Notes: generated by a model not told the origin, from the sequence alone. Positions 18,682-28,877 are shown, counted from the stretch's first letter. The stretch: DNA of 64,000 nucleotides from Shewanella sp. NIFS-20-20 (GCF_019209865.1 NZ_JAHUTT010000006.1:1-64000), one strand, 5' to 3'. A program made the numbers and translations.

Positions 18682-20370
18682 ATGAAACAACACAGTCTGA
18701 CCTCAACCATTGTCAATTTAATGATGGTGCTTATTTTGCTCTCCAGTGGCTTAGCTTGTTTTGCTATTGTCAGCTTGAGTTATAGCCTTGGCGATGCCAA
18801 AGCCATTAACGCCTCCGGCTCGTTGCGAATGCAAAGCTACCGCTTGTTATTTTATGCCAATGCCGGCAGTGACAAGGTCCAGTCAAGTATTGATGACTTT
18901 GAACAAACCTTACACTCGAAAGAATTACAACAATTAATCGACTGGTCATCGACCAAAGCCCTCGGTGACCAATATGGGTTAGTCATCGACAAGTGGCAAA
19001 AAATGAAGCACTTTGCCGCCAATGAGGATTCCAGAAAATACAGTCAATCCTTGCGCAACTTTGTCGACAGCATTGATTTGCTGGTGCTTGAAATGGAGCA
19101 CCATGCCGAATTTAAACTCAAGGTTTTGGCCATTAGCCAAGTGGTCGGTCTTGGCATGATGTTATTATTGGCCCTATTGGCGGTTCGCTATACCCGCAAG
19201 AAAGTTGTCAGGCCCTTACAAGGCATGATGGAGGCTGCTAATGCCATTTCTAAGGGGCAATTTAATGTGCCCATGCCCCAATCTGATTTCATCGAATTAA
19301 GCTCACTGGGTCAGGCCCTCTCCAGTACGGCCACCGAATTGTCGGCATTATATCAAGATCTAGAACGACAAGTCGTCGATAAAACCTTGGCGTTAAGTCG
19401 CGCCAATAATGAACTGGGTTTTTTGTACGATACCCTTTGGATGTTGCATACCCATAAATTTGATTCTCAAGCCATTGAGCAAGCATTATTTCAGCTCAAA
19501 GGGTATGAAGATTTTATCGCCGTGAGCCTCACCATTGATGAAGGCGATCATGTCATTTCCTTGGGCGATGATACCAATGCCAACCAACAGCCGAATTATG
19601 ACTTTTCGCTGGATTACGAAGGCGTGCAACTTGGCTACCTGCGAGCCACCAGCGAACATCAACCCAACAGCGCTCTACTGACCAACTTTGCCATGATGCT
19701 GGCCCGCACCCTGATTTTAAAACGTCTCGACGATAAGCAACAACAATTGGCCTTGCTTGAAGAGCGTGGCACCATCGCCCGTGAGTTACATGATTCCCTA
19801 GGGCAATTGTTGGCATTTCTGAAAATACAAATTAGCCTCTTAAGTAAATCTCTTAAGAAAGAAGTGCATAGCGATAAAATCGATATGCAATTGCAGGAAA
19901 TTAATGAGGGAATTAACACGGCGTATGCGCAGCTGAGGGAGTTACTGTCGACCTTTAGATTAACCATCAGCGATCCTCATTTAGGGAACGCCATTAAAGA
20001 TATGATTGAGCAACTTCGAACACAAACCGAGGTGAGTATTCAACTCGATTACCAGCTGAAATCTCACCAAATCAATGCCAATCAGCACATTCATATTATT
20101 CAGATCACCCGCGAAGCGGTACTCAACGCCATTAAGCATTCGGGGGCTAAACACATTAACGTGACAGCCAGACTCATGGCCAAGCAGGTTAATATCAGCA
20201 TCGATGACGATGGCATTGGCATAGCGCATGTTCGCGAGCGCGATCACCATTTTGGCCTCGGAATTATGCAAGAACGCGCCGCGAAGTTAATTGGTGTGGT
20301 AGAATTTACCACTAATACTTCTGGCGGCACCTGCGTCAGTTTGCGCTTTCCATCTCGGGAGTTTGCTTAA
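18682..20370 (+). CDS. narQ: Nitrate/nitrite sensor histidine kinase
   Basis: A 562-residue membrane sensor kinase. Two membrane helices (about 10-30 and 145-165) flank a periplasmic domain that carries the nitrate-binding P-box, AINASGSLRMQSYRL, near residue 40. A HAMP segment, a coiled linker, a HisKA_3 domain with phospho-acceptor His370 (ARELHDSLGQ) and an ATPase domain follow (N-box REAVLNAIKHS, DDDGIG, GLGIMQERA). The frame is open back to 18556, but the ATG at 18682 gives the E. coli NarQ length. Its ribosome site is weak. The stop codon shares one base with the narP start. Confidence 0.93.
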   Translation: MKQHSLTSTIVNLMMVLILLSSGLACFAIVSLSYSLGDAKAINASGSLRMQSYRLLFYANAGSDKVQSSIDDFEQTLHSKELQQLIDWSSTKALGDQYGLVIDKWQKMKHFAANEDSRKYSQSLRNFVDSIDLLVLEMEHHAEFKLKVLAISQVVGLGMMLLLALLAVRYTRKKVVRPLQGMMEAANAISKGQFNVPMPQSDFIELSSLGQALSSTATELSALYQDLERQVVDKTLALSRANNELGFLYDTLWMLHTHKFDSQAIEQALFQLKGYEDFIAVSLTIDEGDHVISLGDDTNANQQPNYDFSLDYEGVQLGYLRATSEHQPNSALLTNFAMMLARTLILKRLDDKQQQLALLEERGTIARELHDSLGQLLAFLKIQISLLSKSLKKEVHSDKIDMQLQEINEGINTAYAQLRELLSTFRLTISDPHLGNAIKDMIEQLRTQTEVSIQLDYQLKSHQINANQHIHIIQITREAVLNAIKHSGAKHINVTARLMAKQVNISIDDDGIGIAHVRERDHHFGLGIMQERAAKLIGVVEFTTNTSGGTCVSLRFPSREFA

Positions 20371-20996
20371 TGAGTAAGCCTTATTCAGTCTTAGTGGTTG
20401 ATGACCATCCCCTATTTCGCCGCGGCATCTGCCAATTGCTGGCGTCGGATGACGATTTTACATTATTTGGTGAAGCGACTGGCGGCTTGGATGCCCTCAA
20501 TCTATTGCAATCCCAAGAGCCTGAGATCATCTTGCTCGATTTAAACATGAAGGGCATGACCGGACTCGACACGTTAAATGCCATGCGCCAAGAAGGGGTA
20601 ACTTCCCGGATTGTGATTCTAACGGTATCAGATGCCAAGACTGACGTGGTTAAATTACTGCGCGCTGGCGCTGATGGCTATTTGCTCAAAGACACTGAGC
20701 CTGATTTATTGCTGGAACAACTCAAACAGATCATGCAAGGCCATCGAGTGATTAGTGCCTCGGTCAGCGATTATCAATTTGAGCCACTCGCCCCCAATGA
20801 AGAAGATTGGATCGCGCAATTAACGCCAAGGGAGTTGCAAATTCTGCAAGAATTGGCCGAAGGGAAAAGCAATCGCGATATCTCTGAGAAGCTACATATC
20901 AGCGAGGGCACAGTTAAAGTGCATGTCAAAAATCTATTGCGTAAAGCGAATGCGAAATCGCGCACTGAGATGGCCGTCAGGTACTTGCACCACTAA
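20370..20996 (+). CDS. narP: Nitrate/nitrite response regulator
   Basis: A 208-residue NarL/FixJ-family regulator. The receiver domain (1-120) has the acidic pair DD at 11-12, the phosphorylation site Asp57 (LLDLNMKG) and the conserved Lys in LLKDTEP. The LuxR-type HTH (about 145-205) reads LTPRELQILQELAEGKSNRDI followed by GTVKVHVKNLLRKA. Its start overlaps the narQ stop by one base, so the two are translationally coupled. It should bind heptamer sites such as the one at 18460. In Shewanella this pair controls nitrate and nitrite respiration genes. Confidence 0.92.
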   Translation: MSKPYSVLVVDDHPLFRRGICQLLASDDDFTLFGEATGGLDALNLLQSQEPEIILLDLNMKGMTGLDTLNAMRQEGVTSRIVILTVSDAKTDVVKLLRAGADGYLLKDTEPDLLLEQLKQIMQGHRVISASVSDYQFEPLAPNEEDWIAQLTPRELQILQELAEGKSNRDISEKLHISEGTVKVHVKNLLRKANAKSRTEMAVRYLHH

Positions 20997-21027
20997 AGCC
21001 ATAATCGAAGCGGCCTGATGGACACAT

Positions 21028-21064
21028 AAAAAATGGCAGTAGAGTCGTATAACTCTCTGCCATT
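21028..21064. terminator. Bidirectional terminator between narP and the FadD-like gene
   Basis: A 13-bp stem with one bulged T (21032-21045 with 21052-21064) has a 6-nt loop. On the minus strand it is followed by an A-derived T run, so it best suits the FadD-like transcript; it can also stop narQP. Confidence 0.75.
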
Positions 21065-21103
21065 GTTAGTGGTTTAGCCCGTTAATACCAGCTCAATCAC
21101 CGA

Positions 21104-22714
21104 CTAACTTCTAAGCTGGCGCCGCAAAATCTTACCGACGGTACTCTTAGGTAATTGCTCAACAAAGTCGAGAGTCTTCGGCAATTTATAGGCGGTTAAC
21201 TGGGTCGCACAATATTGTTTGATTTCCGTAGCCAAGGCATCACTGGCCACAACCTCTGGCGTTAATACAATCACGGCTCGCACCGTTTCACCGCTTTTAT
21301 CGTCACTCACCCCCACCACGGCACATTCTAAAATGCTGGGATGTGAAGACAAAACATCTTCAACTTCATTCGGATACACATTGAAACCAGACACGATAAT
21401 CATGTCTTTTTTACGATCGACAATTTTATACATACCATTTTCGAGTGCAATCGCGATGTCTCCGGTCTTAAAAAAGCCATTGTCGGTCATCACCGCGGCG
21501 GTATCTTCGGGTCGTTGCCAATAGCCTTGCATCACTTGCGGCCCTTTAACCGCGAGCTCACCAGCCTCCCCCATCGCCACTTCATTGTCGTCAAGATCGA
21601 GGATTTTCACTTGGGTGTCTAACACCGGCCGACCTATGGTGCCTAACATTTCTTGACCCGGACAGTTAAGTGAGACCACGGGTGACGTTTCAGATAAGCC
21701 ATAGCCCTCACTGATGGTGCACCCCGTCGTATTAAGCCACAGATCCGATGCCGCCTGTGTTAAGGCTGTCCCCCCTGAAATGGTCACTTTTAAATGACTA
21801 AAATCCAACGCTTTAAAATTAGGCTGATGACATAACCCCACAAATAAGGTGTTCAACCCGGCAAATCCTGTGAACGGATACTTTGCCATGGTGTTGATTA
21901 AGGCTGGTATATCTCGCGGATTCGGGATCAGCACCGAGCAACCGCCTTGCTCAAAATACACGACCAAATTCAATAAGAAGGCATAAATGTGGTAAATGGG
22001 CAGCGGCGCAACAAATACTTCCTCGCCCTTGATAATGCGGTTACCTAAGCGGGCCTCACACTGCAAGGCGTTAGCCAGCAAATTAGCATGACTCAACATC
22101 GCACCTTTAGATAGCCCCGTGGTACCACCGGTATATTGCAGCGCCGCTAAGTCAGACTGACCAGTATTGACGGCCTGATATTCAAGCTTAGCGCCTTCGG
22201 CAAGCAAGGCCATAAAGGCAATATTTTTCAGCCCAGTTTTTGGCTGAACCTGCTCATCGATTAAATCTAATGGATGAGTCGAAATCACATAAGATATCTC
22301 GGTACTGCTGACCACTTTGGCTAAAGTGGGCAACAAATCGGACAGCACCACCAATGCCTTCGCCCCAGAGTTATTAAATTGATGGATCAGTTCGCGCTCA
22401 GTGTACAGCGGATTGGTGTTCACCAACACTAACCCGGCACGCAAAGCGCCAAAGGCGGCGATGGCAAATTGGGTAATGTTCGGTAATTGAATCGCGATGC
22501 GATCGCCCACGTTAAGATCCGTCTTATGTTGTAAGTAAGCGGCAAAATAACGCGAGTCACGCTCGATTTCACTAAAACTGGTGGATTTCCCAAGGCAAGC
22601 AAAGGCAGGTTTATCGGCGTATTTCTGACAAGTTTGTTCGATTAAATCGACTAACGAGCGATAACGGCTGAGTTCCAAAGTTTCGCAGATATCAAAGGGC
22701 ATAGTGCAATCCAT
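21104..22714 (-). CDS. Long-chain acyl-CoA synthetase (FadD-like)
   Basis: A 536-residue AMP-forming ligase that activates fatty acids to acyl-CoA. The ATP motif is LQYTGGTTGLSKGAM, followed by EGYGLSETSP, the hinge region KTGDIA and the FadD-type fatty-acid signature around VDRKKDMIIVSGFNVYPNE. The catalytic Lys is in LPKSTVGKILRR at the C-terminus. It is close to E. coli FadD, but Shewanella genomes carry several such genes, so I leave the symbol empty. The start is uncertain: ATGs occur at 22714 and 22702, neither with a strong ribosome site, and the frame runs to 22795. Inverted repeats lie in the leader. Confidence 0.85.
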   Translation of the reverse strand: MDCTMPFDICETLELSRYRSLVDLIEQTCQKYADKPAFACLGKSTSFSEIERDSRYFAAYLQHKTDLNVGDRIAIQLPNITQFAIAAFGALRAGLVLVNTNPLYTERELIHQFNNSGAKALVVLSDLLPTLAKVVSSTEISYVISTHPLDLIDEQVQPKTGLKNIAFMALLAEGAKLEYQAVNTGQSDLAALQYTGGTTGLSKGAMLSHANLLANALQCEARLGNRIIKGEEVFVAPLPIYHIYAFLLNLVVYFEQGGCSVLIPNPRDIPALINTMAKYPFTGFAGLNTLFVGLCHQPNFKALDFSHLKVTISGGTALTQAASDLWLNTTGCTISEGYGLSETSPVVSLNCPGQEMLGTIGRPVLDTQVKILDLDDNEVAMGEAGELAVKGPQVMQGYWQRPEDTAAVMTDNGFFKTGDIAIALENGMYKIVDRKKDMIIVSGFNVYPNEVEDVLSSHPSILECAVVGVSDDKSGETVRAVIVLTPEVVASDALATEIKQYCATQLTAYKLPKTLDFVEQLPKSTVGKILRRQLRS

Positions 22715-22781
22715 GATGTAGTTATTTTTTAAACAGCATAGGGGGGAAAACAAGATGAGGTCAATGGATTTCCGAGACATT

Positions 22782-22864
22782 CCCCCGATTGGCATCCACG
22801 GCTACCAATCGGGGGGGAAGGATTGACTGCGCCAGCAAGTCAATCAATTCCTTGCAGAGCAAGG
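22782..22864. repeat. Three tandem hairpins upstream of the FadD-like gene
   Basis: Three perfect inverted repeats lie end to end: CCCCCGATTGG/CCAATCGGGGG (11 bp, 22782-22815), GATTGACT/AGTCAATC (8 bp, 22821-22845) and CCTTGC/GCAAGG (6 bp, 22850-22864). None has a T run, so they are not ordinary terminators. They would lie in the leader of the FadD-like transcript if its promoter is further upstream. Confidence 0.6.
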
Positions 22865-23019
22865 AGGGTCTCAGTTAGCACTTGATTTCGAATTAAATTA
22901 TTGATTAACAAGGCAAATCAAAACGAGTCGCAACTTAATATTTCAACGCATTAATTCACAGCAATCATCCTTGATTGCGATAAAGTGCATCCCAAAACCA
23001 TCTACGGGAACTTCAGAGT

Positions 23020-23188
23020 CTATACACACTCATAACCGTGTGCATAACTTTGTGGAAAAAAGTGTACAAAAGTTGTACCAGCGTTAGAGTAACTAATCTA
23101 ACGTTGTGAATCTATAAGATTAAAGGACTTTAATGTCAGATTAATGACAGTACAAAACTTATCCACATTTAGTACTTTTGTACCACTT
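23020..23188. other. Cluster of DnaA-box-like 9-mers inside a long inverted repeat
   Basis: TTATCCACA (23159-23167, plus) and TTATGCACA (23039-23047, minus) both fit TTATNCACA exactly. CTATACACA (23020-23028, plus) and TTTTCCACA (23051-23059, minus) each differ at one base. The inverted repeat arms AAGTGTACAAAAGT (23060-23073) and ACTTTTGTACCACTT (23174-23188) pair over 14 bp with one bulge. Confidence 0.5.
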
Positions 23189-23206
23189 AGAAACACAAGA
23201 GCATGA

Positions 23207-23962
23207 TTAAATATCAAAGTGCAAACCGCATTCCCGCCCCAAACCATTGAATCGAGTATCTTCTTCTGACATTCCGAGAGTTAATGGCTGACTAGAGTGC
23301 CAATCGCCAACCGAGACATAACCTTGCTCCCAAAGCGGATGATAAGGCAAATCATTTAGCTTTAGGTACTCATAAACATCTTTATTGCTCCAATCAACAA
23401 TGGGCAAAAATTTATAGCGACCCGCTTGCATCGATAATACCGGCAGCTTGGCACGGGTGCTCGCCTGGCTACGACGCAATCCCGCATACCACGTCTGTAC
23501 TTGATGCTCAGCTAATGCGCGCTCCATCGGCTCAATTTTATTGATCCGATTATAACGATTGAGCCCGTCAGAGCCTTGCTCCCACAACCGGCCAAAACGT
23601 GCCTCTTGCCATGCCGGAGACATGCTCGCCCTCACCACACTCAAATTGAGCGACAAGCGCGCTTTAAGCTCATCAATAAATCGATAAGTGTCGGCAAACA
23701 AATAACCGGTATCAGTCAGCAATACCGGAATATTTGGCTGTGCTTGTGTCATCATATGCAGCATCACCGCCGCCTGAATGCCAAAACTAGATGACAGCGC
23801 CTGATTACCAGGCAAATGAGTTTGCGCCCATCGCACTCTTGCGCTCGCCTCCATTTGCGCCAGCTCTTGGTTGATAGCTTGCAACTCAAGCGCTTGTACA
23901 TTGGGCGCTTGCGCTGCCAACCATGCTTGTTTTTCAGCATCGTCCCATACTAGATTATTCAT
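23207..23962 (-). CDS. cysH: Phosphoadenylyl-sulfate (PAPS) reductase
   Basis: A 251-residue thioredoxin-dependent enzyme that reduces PAPS to sulfite in assimilatory sulfate reduction. The PP-loop-like segment [14 protein letters not shown] and the conserved [12 protein letters not shown] are present. The catalytic Cys is Cys245 in the C-terminal ECGLH motif. It lacks the extra Cys pairs that bind an iron-sulfur cluster in APS reductases, so PAPS is the likely substrate. The ATG at 23962 overlaps the end of cysI by 8 bp and has a GAGGG site; the frame itself runs to 23986. It is the last gene of cysJIH. Confidence 0.94.
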   Translation of the reverse strand: MNNLVWDDAEKQAWLAAQAPNVQALELQAINQELAQMEASARVRWAQTHLPGNQALSSSFGIQAAVMLHMMTQAQPNIPVLLTDTGYLFADTYRFIDELKARLSLNLSVVRASMSPAWQEARFGRLWEQGSDGLNRYNRINKIEPMERALAEHQVQTWYAGLRRSQASTRAKLPVLSMQAGRYKFLPIVDWSNKDVYEYLKLNDLPYHPLWEQGYVSVGDWHSSQPLTLGMSEEDTRFNGLGRECGLHFDI

Positions 23963-25655
23963 GATGAAAATCCCTCGCCGCATCAACCACAGCGTTAACC
24001 ACTCGACTTCTTACACAGAAATCCCCAAAGCCTTCGTTAGCGTCGGCATTCGCGGCGTACGCGGCAAACAAGCCATCTATAATCGTGAGTATTTGAGTTT
24101 CATCAATATTTTCTTGATATAACTTGTTTAACCGAGTGCCACTAAAGTTAGCCCCCAAGTATAAGTTGTAGCGGCCCGGCGCTTTGCCGACTAAACCTAT
24201 CTCAGCCGCAAATGGCCGCGCGCAACCATTGGGGCAACCCGTCATTCTCACGACAATGGGCAGGGCCGCTAACCCATGCGCTTGCTGCAGCCCGTCTATC
24301 TTATCCATAAATTCCGGGAAATAACGTTCGGCCTCAGCCATTGCCAGCGGGCAAGTCGGTAAAGCCACACACGCAATCGAGCGCGCTCGGCTCAGGCTTA
24401 ATTCATCACGCCATAAACCGTGGACGCGCGCCAATTGCTCTATCCGTGGCTTATCTTGGCTGGCGACCCCGGCAATCATGATGTTTTGATTTGCCGTCAT
24501 TCTAAAATCACCCTGATGGCAACGGGCAATTTCGCGCATCCCAGTCATCAAGTGGGCTTGATCATTATCAATAATCCGCCCACCCTCAATAAATAAGGTT
24601 AAGTGCCATTGACCATCGACGCCCTCAACCCATCCATAGCGATCGCCACGATCCCCAAGCGTGACCTCTCGCGCTGGCGTGAAGGCTTTGCCAGCTCGGC
24701 GTTCAACTTCGGCTTTAAAGGTATCAAAACCATATTTATCTATGGTGTATTTCAACCGTGATAATTTTCGGTCCTCACGATTACCCCAATCTCGCTGCAC
24801 TGTCATTACGGCTTTGGCAAAGGCAAGGGTATCTTCGGCCTCAATAAAACCAAAGTCATCAGCCAAACGCGGATAGGTACGACTGTCCCCGTGAGTGGTA
24901 CCCATGCCTCCCCCAGCCACTAAGTTAAATCCCACCAAGCGATCGTTATCGGCGACCGCGATAAAGCCCAAATCGTTGGTGTAAACATCGACGTCATTAT
25001 CTGGCGGCACAGCCACCGCCATTTTAAATTTACGTGGCAGATATGTGCTGCCATACACAGGTTCGACATTGACGTCTTGGTTGGATACCAGTAACTCTTT
25101 ATCGAGCCAAATTTCTGCATAAGCCTGGGTGTGGGGCAAGAGTTCGTCGGAAAGTTGCTTGGCCCAGTAATACGCTTGTTGATGCAGGCGTGATTGCAAC
25201 GGATTAGGATTACACATCACGTTACGGTTAACATCGCCGCAGGCGGCAATCGAGTCTAGGGCTTGGCGATCTAATCCTTGGATTAAGGTTTTTAAATTGC
25301 GCTTAGGAATACCGTGATACTGAAAGGTTTGGCGCGTCGTTAACCGAATACTGCCAGACTGCGTCAGCTCAGAAGCAATGCGATCCACGGCGAGCCATTG
25401 TGCGGGAGTGCACACCCCGCCGGCAACTCGGGCGCGCAACATAAAGCTATACAAGGGCTCCAGCTTTTGCGCCTTACGCTCTAATCTTAAGTCCCTATCG
25501 TCTTGCTGATAAAAGCCATGAAATTTGATTAGCTGTTGGTCGCCGTCACTGAAAGCCCCAGTCAGTTGACTCGACAAGCCTTGCTTAATCGTGCCGCGCA
25601 AATAATCACTGTCGGCTTTTAAGTATTCATTGATGGCTAATTTAGGTTCGCTCAT
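23955..25655 (-). CDS. cysI: Sulfite reductase (NADPH) haemoprotein, beta subunit
   Basis: A 566-residue subunit that carries sirohaem and a 4Fe-4S cluster and reduces sulfite to sulfide with six electrons. The cluster ligands sit in CVALPTC (C-x5-C, about residue 425) and [11 protein letters not shown] (C-x3-C, about residue 470). The sirohaem-binding Arg/Lys segment [12 protein letters not shown] is present near residue 104. It follows cysJ by 11 bp and overlaps cysH. An AAGGA ribosome site precedes the ATG. Length and motifs are those of the enterobacterial enzyme. Confidence 0.95.
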   Translation of the reverse strand: MSEPKLAINEYLKADSDYLRGTIKQGLSSQLTGAFSDGDQQLIKFHGFYQQDDRDLRLERKAQKLEPLYSFMLRARVAGGVCTPAQWLAVDRIASELTQSGSIRLTTRQTFQYHGIPKRNLKTLIQGLDRQALDSIAACGDVNRNVMCNPNPLQSRLHQQAYYWAKQLSDELLPHTQAYAEIWLDKELLVSNQDVNVEPVYGSTYLPRKFKMAVAVPPDNDVDVYTNDLGFIAVADNDRLVGFNLVAGGGMGTTHGDSRTYPRLADDFGFIEAEDTLAFAKAVMTVQRDWGNREDRKLSRLKYTIDKYGFDTFKAEVERRAGKAFTPAREVTLGDRGDRYGWVEGVDGQWHLTLFIEGGRIIDNDQAHLMTGMREIARCHQGDFRMTANQNIMIAGVASQDKPRIEQLARVHGLWRDELSLSRARSIACVALPTCPLAMAEAERYFPEFMDKIDGLQQAHGLAALPIVVRMTGCPNGCARPFAAEIGLVGKAPGRYNLYLGANFSGTRLNKLYQENIDETQILTIIDGLFAAYAANADANEGFGDFCVRSRVVNAVVDAARDFHHE

Positions 25656-25666
25656 AACAGGTTTCC

Positions 25667-27457
25667 TTAGTAAACGTCTTTTTGATAACGTTTTTGACTA
25701 CGCAAATTATCGACATATTGCTGGGCTTGTTCGGCTGACAAGCCGCCATGGCGTTCCACCAAGGTTAGTAAGGCTTGGTGGACATCTTTAGCCATCCGCT
25801 TTTCATCGCCACACACATAAAAATGTGCTCCTTGCTGCAGCCATTGCCACACTTGTTCACCTTGCTCGAGCAGTCGATGCTGCACATAAATTTTGTCGGC
25901 CTGATCCCGTGAGAACGCGGCGTCTAAACGAGCCAATACCCCCGATTTGAGATAAGACTGCCACTCGGTTTGGTATAAAAAGTCTTGTTCAAAATGGGGG
26001 TTGCCAAAGAATAACCATGCTGTATCAGTGCAACCGGCATTGGCACGTTCCTGCAAGAAGGCGCGAAACGGGGCAATACCTGTGCCTGGACCGACCATGA
26101 TGATCTTGGTGTGATCATCCGCTGGTAAACGAAAGTTGTGGTTAGGTTCGACATAAACATTGATCGCTTGGCCATGAATGCCACTGGCTAAGAAGTGAGA
26201 GGCGCCGCCAAAACGCAACTTGCCTTCACGCTCATCCGCCACCACCCCGACCGTCAAGTGCACTTCAGACTCGACCTCGGCCTGACTCGATGCGATGGAG
26301 TAGAGTCGCGGGGTAATATTGCGCAGTGCATCCACCAAGCCTTGTGCACTCGGCTGCACTTGGTAGCGCACTAACACATCGGCCAATTGATGAGAGAGTA
26401 TAAATGCCCGCATCTGCTGTTTATCTGTGGTCAATGCCATGAGTTCAGCGGCATGACTCAGTTCGGCCAAATAGTGGATAGTGGCTGGCGTGAGTTGAGT
26501 CAGCTCTTTGTGCTGCAGCAAGGCCGTCGCTAACGGCAATGATTGACCGTCAATGACCACGGTGTCATCGGCTTTCAAGCCGGTTAATGCGACAATTTCA
26601 TCGACCAACTCAGGGGCATTATTGAACCACACACCTAAGGCATCACCCGCTTGATAGCTGATTCCTGACTCACCTAAGTCAATTTCGATATGACGAATAT
26701 CTTTGCTGGAGTGACGCCCGGTAATTTTCTGATTTAACAGCAATTCGGCCTGATAGGGTTGTTGTTTGCTATAGCCAGCAGCGATTGCGGCCATCGGCGT
26801 TCGACTGCCTTGGCTTGGCGCGGTGCTGTCATGGGCAAGCGCCGCCAATTGTTCCAGCAGGCCATCTTGCCAACGACGGATGTCATTGTGGTAATCCAGA
26901 TCGCAATCGAGTCGCGCCATGATTGGCTTGGCACCTAGCGCTTGTAAGCGCTCGTCAAAATCTTTACCTGTTTGGCAAAAGAATTCATAACTGGAATCCC
27001 CAAGTGCGATCACCCCGTAATTGAGTTTCTCGAGTTTGGGGGCGCGCTTGGAGGCTAAGTATTGGTGTAATTCGATGGCATCGTCTGGCGCTTCACCTTC
27101 ACCATGAGTACTGACCACCACCACTAACCAGTGCTCATTTTTTAATTGTCGCACCGAGTAGTCGGCCATCGACACTAATGACACGTCAATCCCTTGCTCC
27201 CTAATAGCGGCGGCAAGTTCGGTGGCGACACCGCGACCATTTCCGGTTTGACTGCCATATAACAAGGTTAGCTGCGGGCGCTCAACGCCAACAGCTCCAG
27301 GTTCGGTGGTCGCTGGTGCCTGTTGACAGCTGGCGGCAAGATATCCGCTTAACCACGCTTGCTGCAGAGGCGATAACTGCGCCGTCAGCTGACTGACTTG
27401 CTCTCTTTGTTTCTCTGACAATAACGGCGTCGGTAGATCTTTTTCTGTTAACAACAT
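25667..27457 (-). CDS. cysJ: Sulfite reductase (NADPH) flavoprotein, alpha subunit
   Basis: A 596-residue diflavin reductase that passes electrons from NADPH through FAD and FMN to CysI. The flavodoxin domain (about 62-200) starts with LTLLYGSQTGNGRG. The FAD part has RLYSIASSQ, and the NADPH part has GPGTGIAPFRAFLQER and YVCGDEKRMAKDV. The chain ends in KDVY, giving the aromatic terminus that stacks on FAD. It is the first gene of cysJIH; the region before it (27458-27719) is shared with the divergent transhydrogenase genes. The ribosome site at the ATG is weak. Confidence 0.95.
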   Translation of the reverse strand: MLLTEKDLPTPLLSEKQREQVSQLTAQLSPLQQAWLSGYLAASCQQAPATTEPGAVGVERPQLTLLYGSQTGNGRGVATELAAAIREQGIDVSLVSMADYSVRQLKNEHWLVVVVSTHGEGEAPDDAIELHQYLASKRAPKLEKLNYGVIALGDSSYEFFCQTGKDFDERLQALGAKPIMARLDCDLDYHNDIRRWQDGLLEQLAALAHDSTAPSQGSRTPMAAIAAGYSKQQPYQAELLLNQKITGRHSSKDIRHIEIDLGESGISYQAGDALGVWFNNAPELVDEIVALTGLKADDTVVIDGQSLPLATALLQHKELTQLTPATIHYLAELSHAAELMALTTDKQQMRAFILSHQLADVLVRYQVQPSAQGLVDALRNITPRLYSIASSQAEVESEVHLTVGVVADEREGKLRFGGASHFLASGIHGQAINVYVEPNHNFRLPADDHTKIIMVGPGTGIAPFRAFLQERANAGCTDTAWLFFGNPHFEQDFLYQTEWQSYLKSGVLARLDAAFSRDQADKIYVQHRLLEQGEQVWQWLQQGAHFYVCGDEKRMAKDVHQALLTLVERHGGLSAEQAQQYVDNLRSQKRYQKDVY

Positions 27458-27719
27458 AAGCGAACTCGCAACATGAATAATGCGCTAAGCTTATCGGGTC
27501 AATAAAAAAGCAAAAAGAATAAAACCTTAAACCTTATTCTATTTTGGAATATACCTAGCGCAAAAACTGCGCTACAAAAGTGTGACCAACTGCAAAGGTT
27601 TACTACCACTGTAGGATTAAAACTCAAGTTGCATCATTTTGCGCTTGCCCTAACAGTTAGGCTTGCCACAATAAGTGAATTTTTGTGATGACATCCACAA
27701 CCTAGATAGAGGTGGTCCT

Positions 27720-28877
27720 TTGATTATTGGAATAGTGAGAGAAACCCTCGCCACTGAGCGGCGGGTGGCGATGATCCCAGCACAGGTGGCACGACTTGTT
27801 AAAAAACAGTGGCTAGTTATTGTAACCAAAGATGCGGGTCAAGCTGCGGGTTTCAGTGACGCTGACTATCTGGCGGTCGGTGCCGAAGTGCGCCCAAGCA
27901 ACGCCGACGTCAGCCAACATGCCGACATTATTGCCGCCGTGAATGTCCATGGCGATGATCTTATCCGTCTCAGTCAGGAAGCAAAATCTGGCCAAGTCGT
28001 TATCGGTATGATGGATCCCTTAGTCAATGCTCAGTCACTCAGCAATATTGCCGCCAGTGGCATTACCACCTTGGCCCTCGAATTAATCCCACGCATTACC
28101 CGCGCCCAAAGCATGGATGTGTTGTCGTCAATGGCAACGGTGGCCGGTTATAAAGCCGTGATCTTAGCGGCGCATCGCGCCCCGCGCTTATTCCCGATGT
28201 TGATGACTGCCGCGGGAACCTTAAAACCTAGCCGCGTCTTTATCATGGGGGTTGGGGTGGCCGGTTTACAAGCGTGCGCCACCGCTAAACGTCTCGGTGG
28301 TGTGGTTGAGGCCTATGACATTCGTCCGGCAGCCCGTGAACAGATTTTATCTGTGGGCGCGAAACCGGTCGAACTCGATCTTGAAGCCGAAAATACTGAA
28401 ACCGCCGGTGGCTACGCTAAGGAACAAAGCCAAGAGTTTATTGCCAGACAGCAACAAGCAATGAGCAAGGTCCTCGCGGCACAAGACGTCGTGATTACCA
28501 CGGCCGCTATTCCTGGTCGCAAAGCCCCGGTACTGATCACCAAGGCCATGGTCGAAGCCATGAAACCCGGGACGGTTATCGTCGATTTAGCCGCAGAAAC
28601 CGGTGGTAACTGTGAGCTGACCCAGGCGGGCGAAGAGGTATTACATCACGGCGTATTGATTTTAGGCCCACGCAATATCGCCTCTAGCGCCGCCAATCAC
28701 GCCAGCCAGATGTATGGCACTAACCTGTCAAACTTATTGGACTTATTGATCAATAAAGACGGCGAGCTGCAATTAAATCGTGAAGACGAAATTATTCGCG
28801 ATACTTTAGTGACTCATCAAGGCGCGCTTGTTAACGAGCGTCTTCAAGGGCTATTAACCCCAGCAGGAGAGCAATAA
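27720..28877 (+). CDS. pntA: NAD(P) transhydrogenase alpha subunit part 1 (NAD-binding domain I)
   Basis: A 385-residue soluble NAD(H)-binding subunit of the proton-translocating transhydrogenase. The N-terminus IIGIVRETLATERRVA and the Rossmann motif GVGVAGLQACATAKRLG are clear, as is the mobile-loop region around SQEFIARQQ. In E. coli this domain is fused to membrane helices; here it stops before them, the three-subunit form known from Rhodospirillum. No ATG fits: the TTG at 27720, with AGAGGTGG just upstream, gives the expected start, while a GTG at 27675 would add 15 codons. It lies one base before the next subunit gene. Confidence 0.9.
   Translation: MIIGIVRETLATERRVAMIPAQVARLVKKQWLVIVTKDAGQAAGFSDADYLAVGAEVRPSNADVSQHADIIAAVNVHGDDLIRLSQEAKSGQVVIGMMDPLVNAQSLSNIAASGITTLALELIPRITRAQSMDVLSSMATVAGYKAVILAAHRAPRLFPMLMTAAGTLKPSRVFIMGVGVAGLQACATAKRLGGVVEAYDIRPAAREQILSVGAKPVELDLEAENTETAGGYAKEQSQEFIARQQQAMSKVLAAQDVVITTAAIPGRKAPVLITKAMVEAMKPGTVIVDLAAETGGNCELTQAGEEVLHHGVLILGPRNIASSAANHASQMYGTNLSNLLDLLINKDGELQLNREDEIIRDTLVTHQGALVNERLQGLLTPAGEQ

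Larger units (their letters stand above)
22715..23206. other. Structured intergenic region with inverted repeats and DnaA-box-like sites
   Basis: This 490-bp stretch has no credible gene. The left part (22782-22864) holds three consecutive hairpins. The right part (23020-23188) holds four DnaA-box-like 9-mers, a 7-8-7 inverted repeat (CGTTAGA at 23082, TCTAACG at 23097) and a 14-bp inverted repeat whose arms at 23060 and 23174 are 100 bp apart. The parts are listed separately below. Confidence 0.6.
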
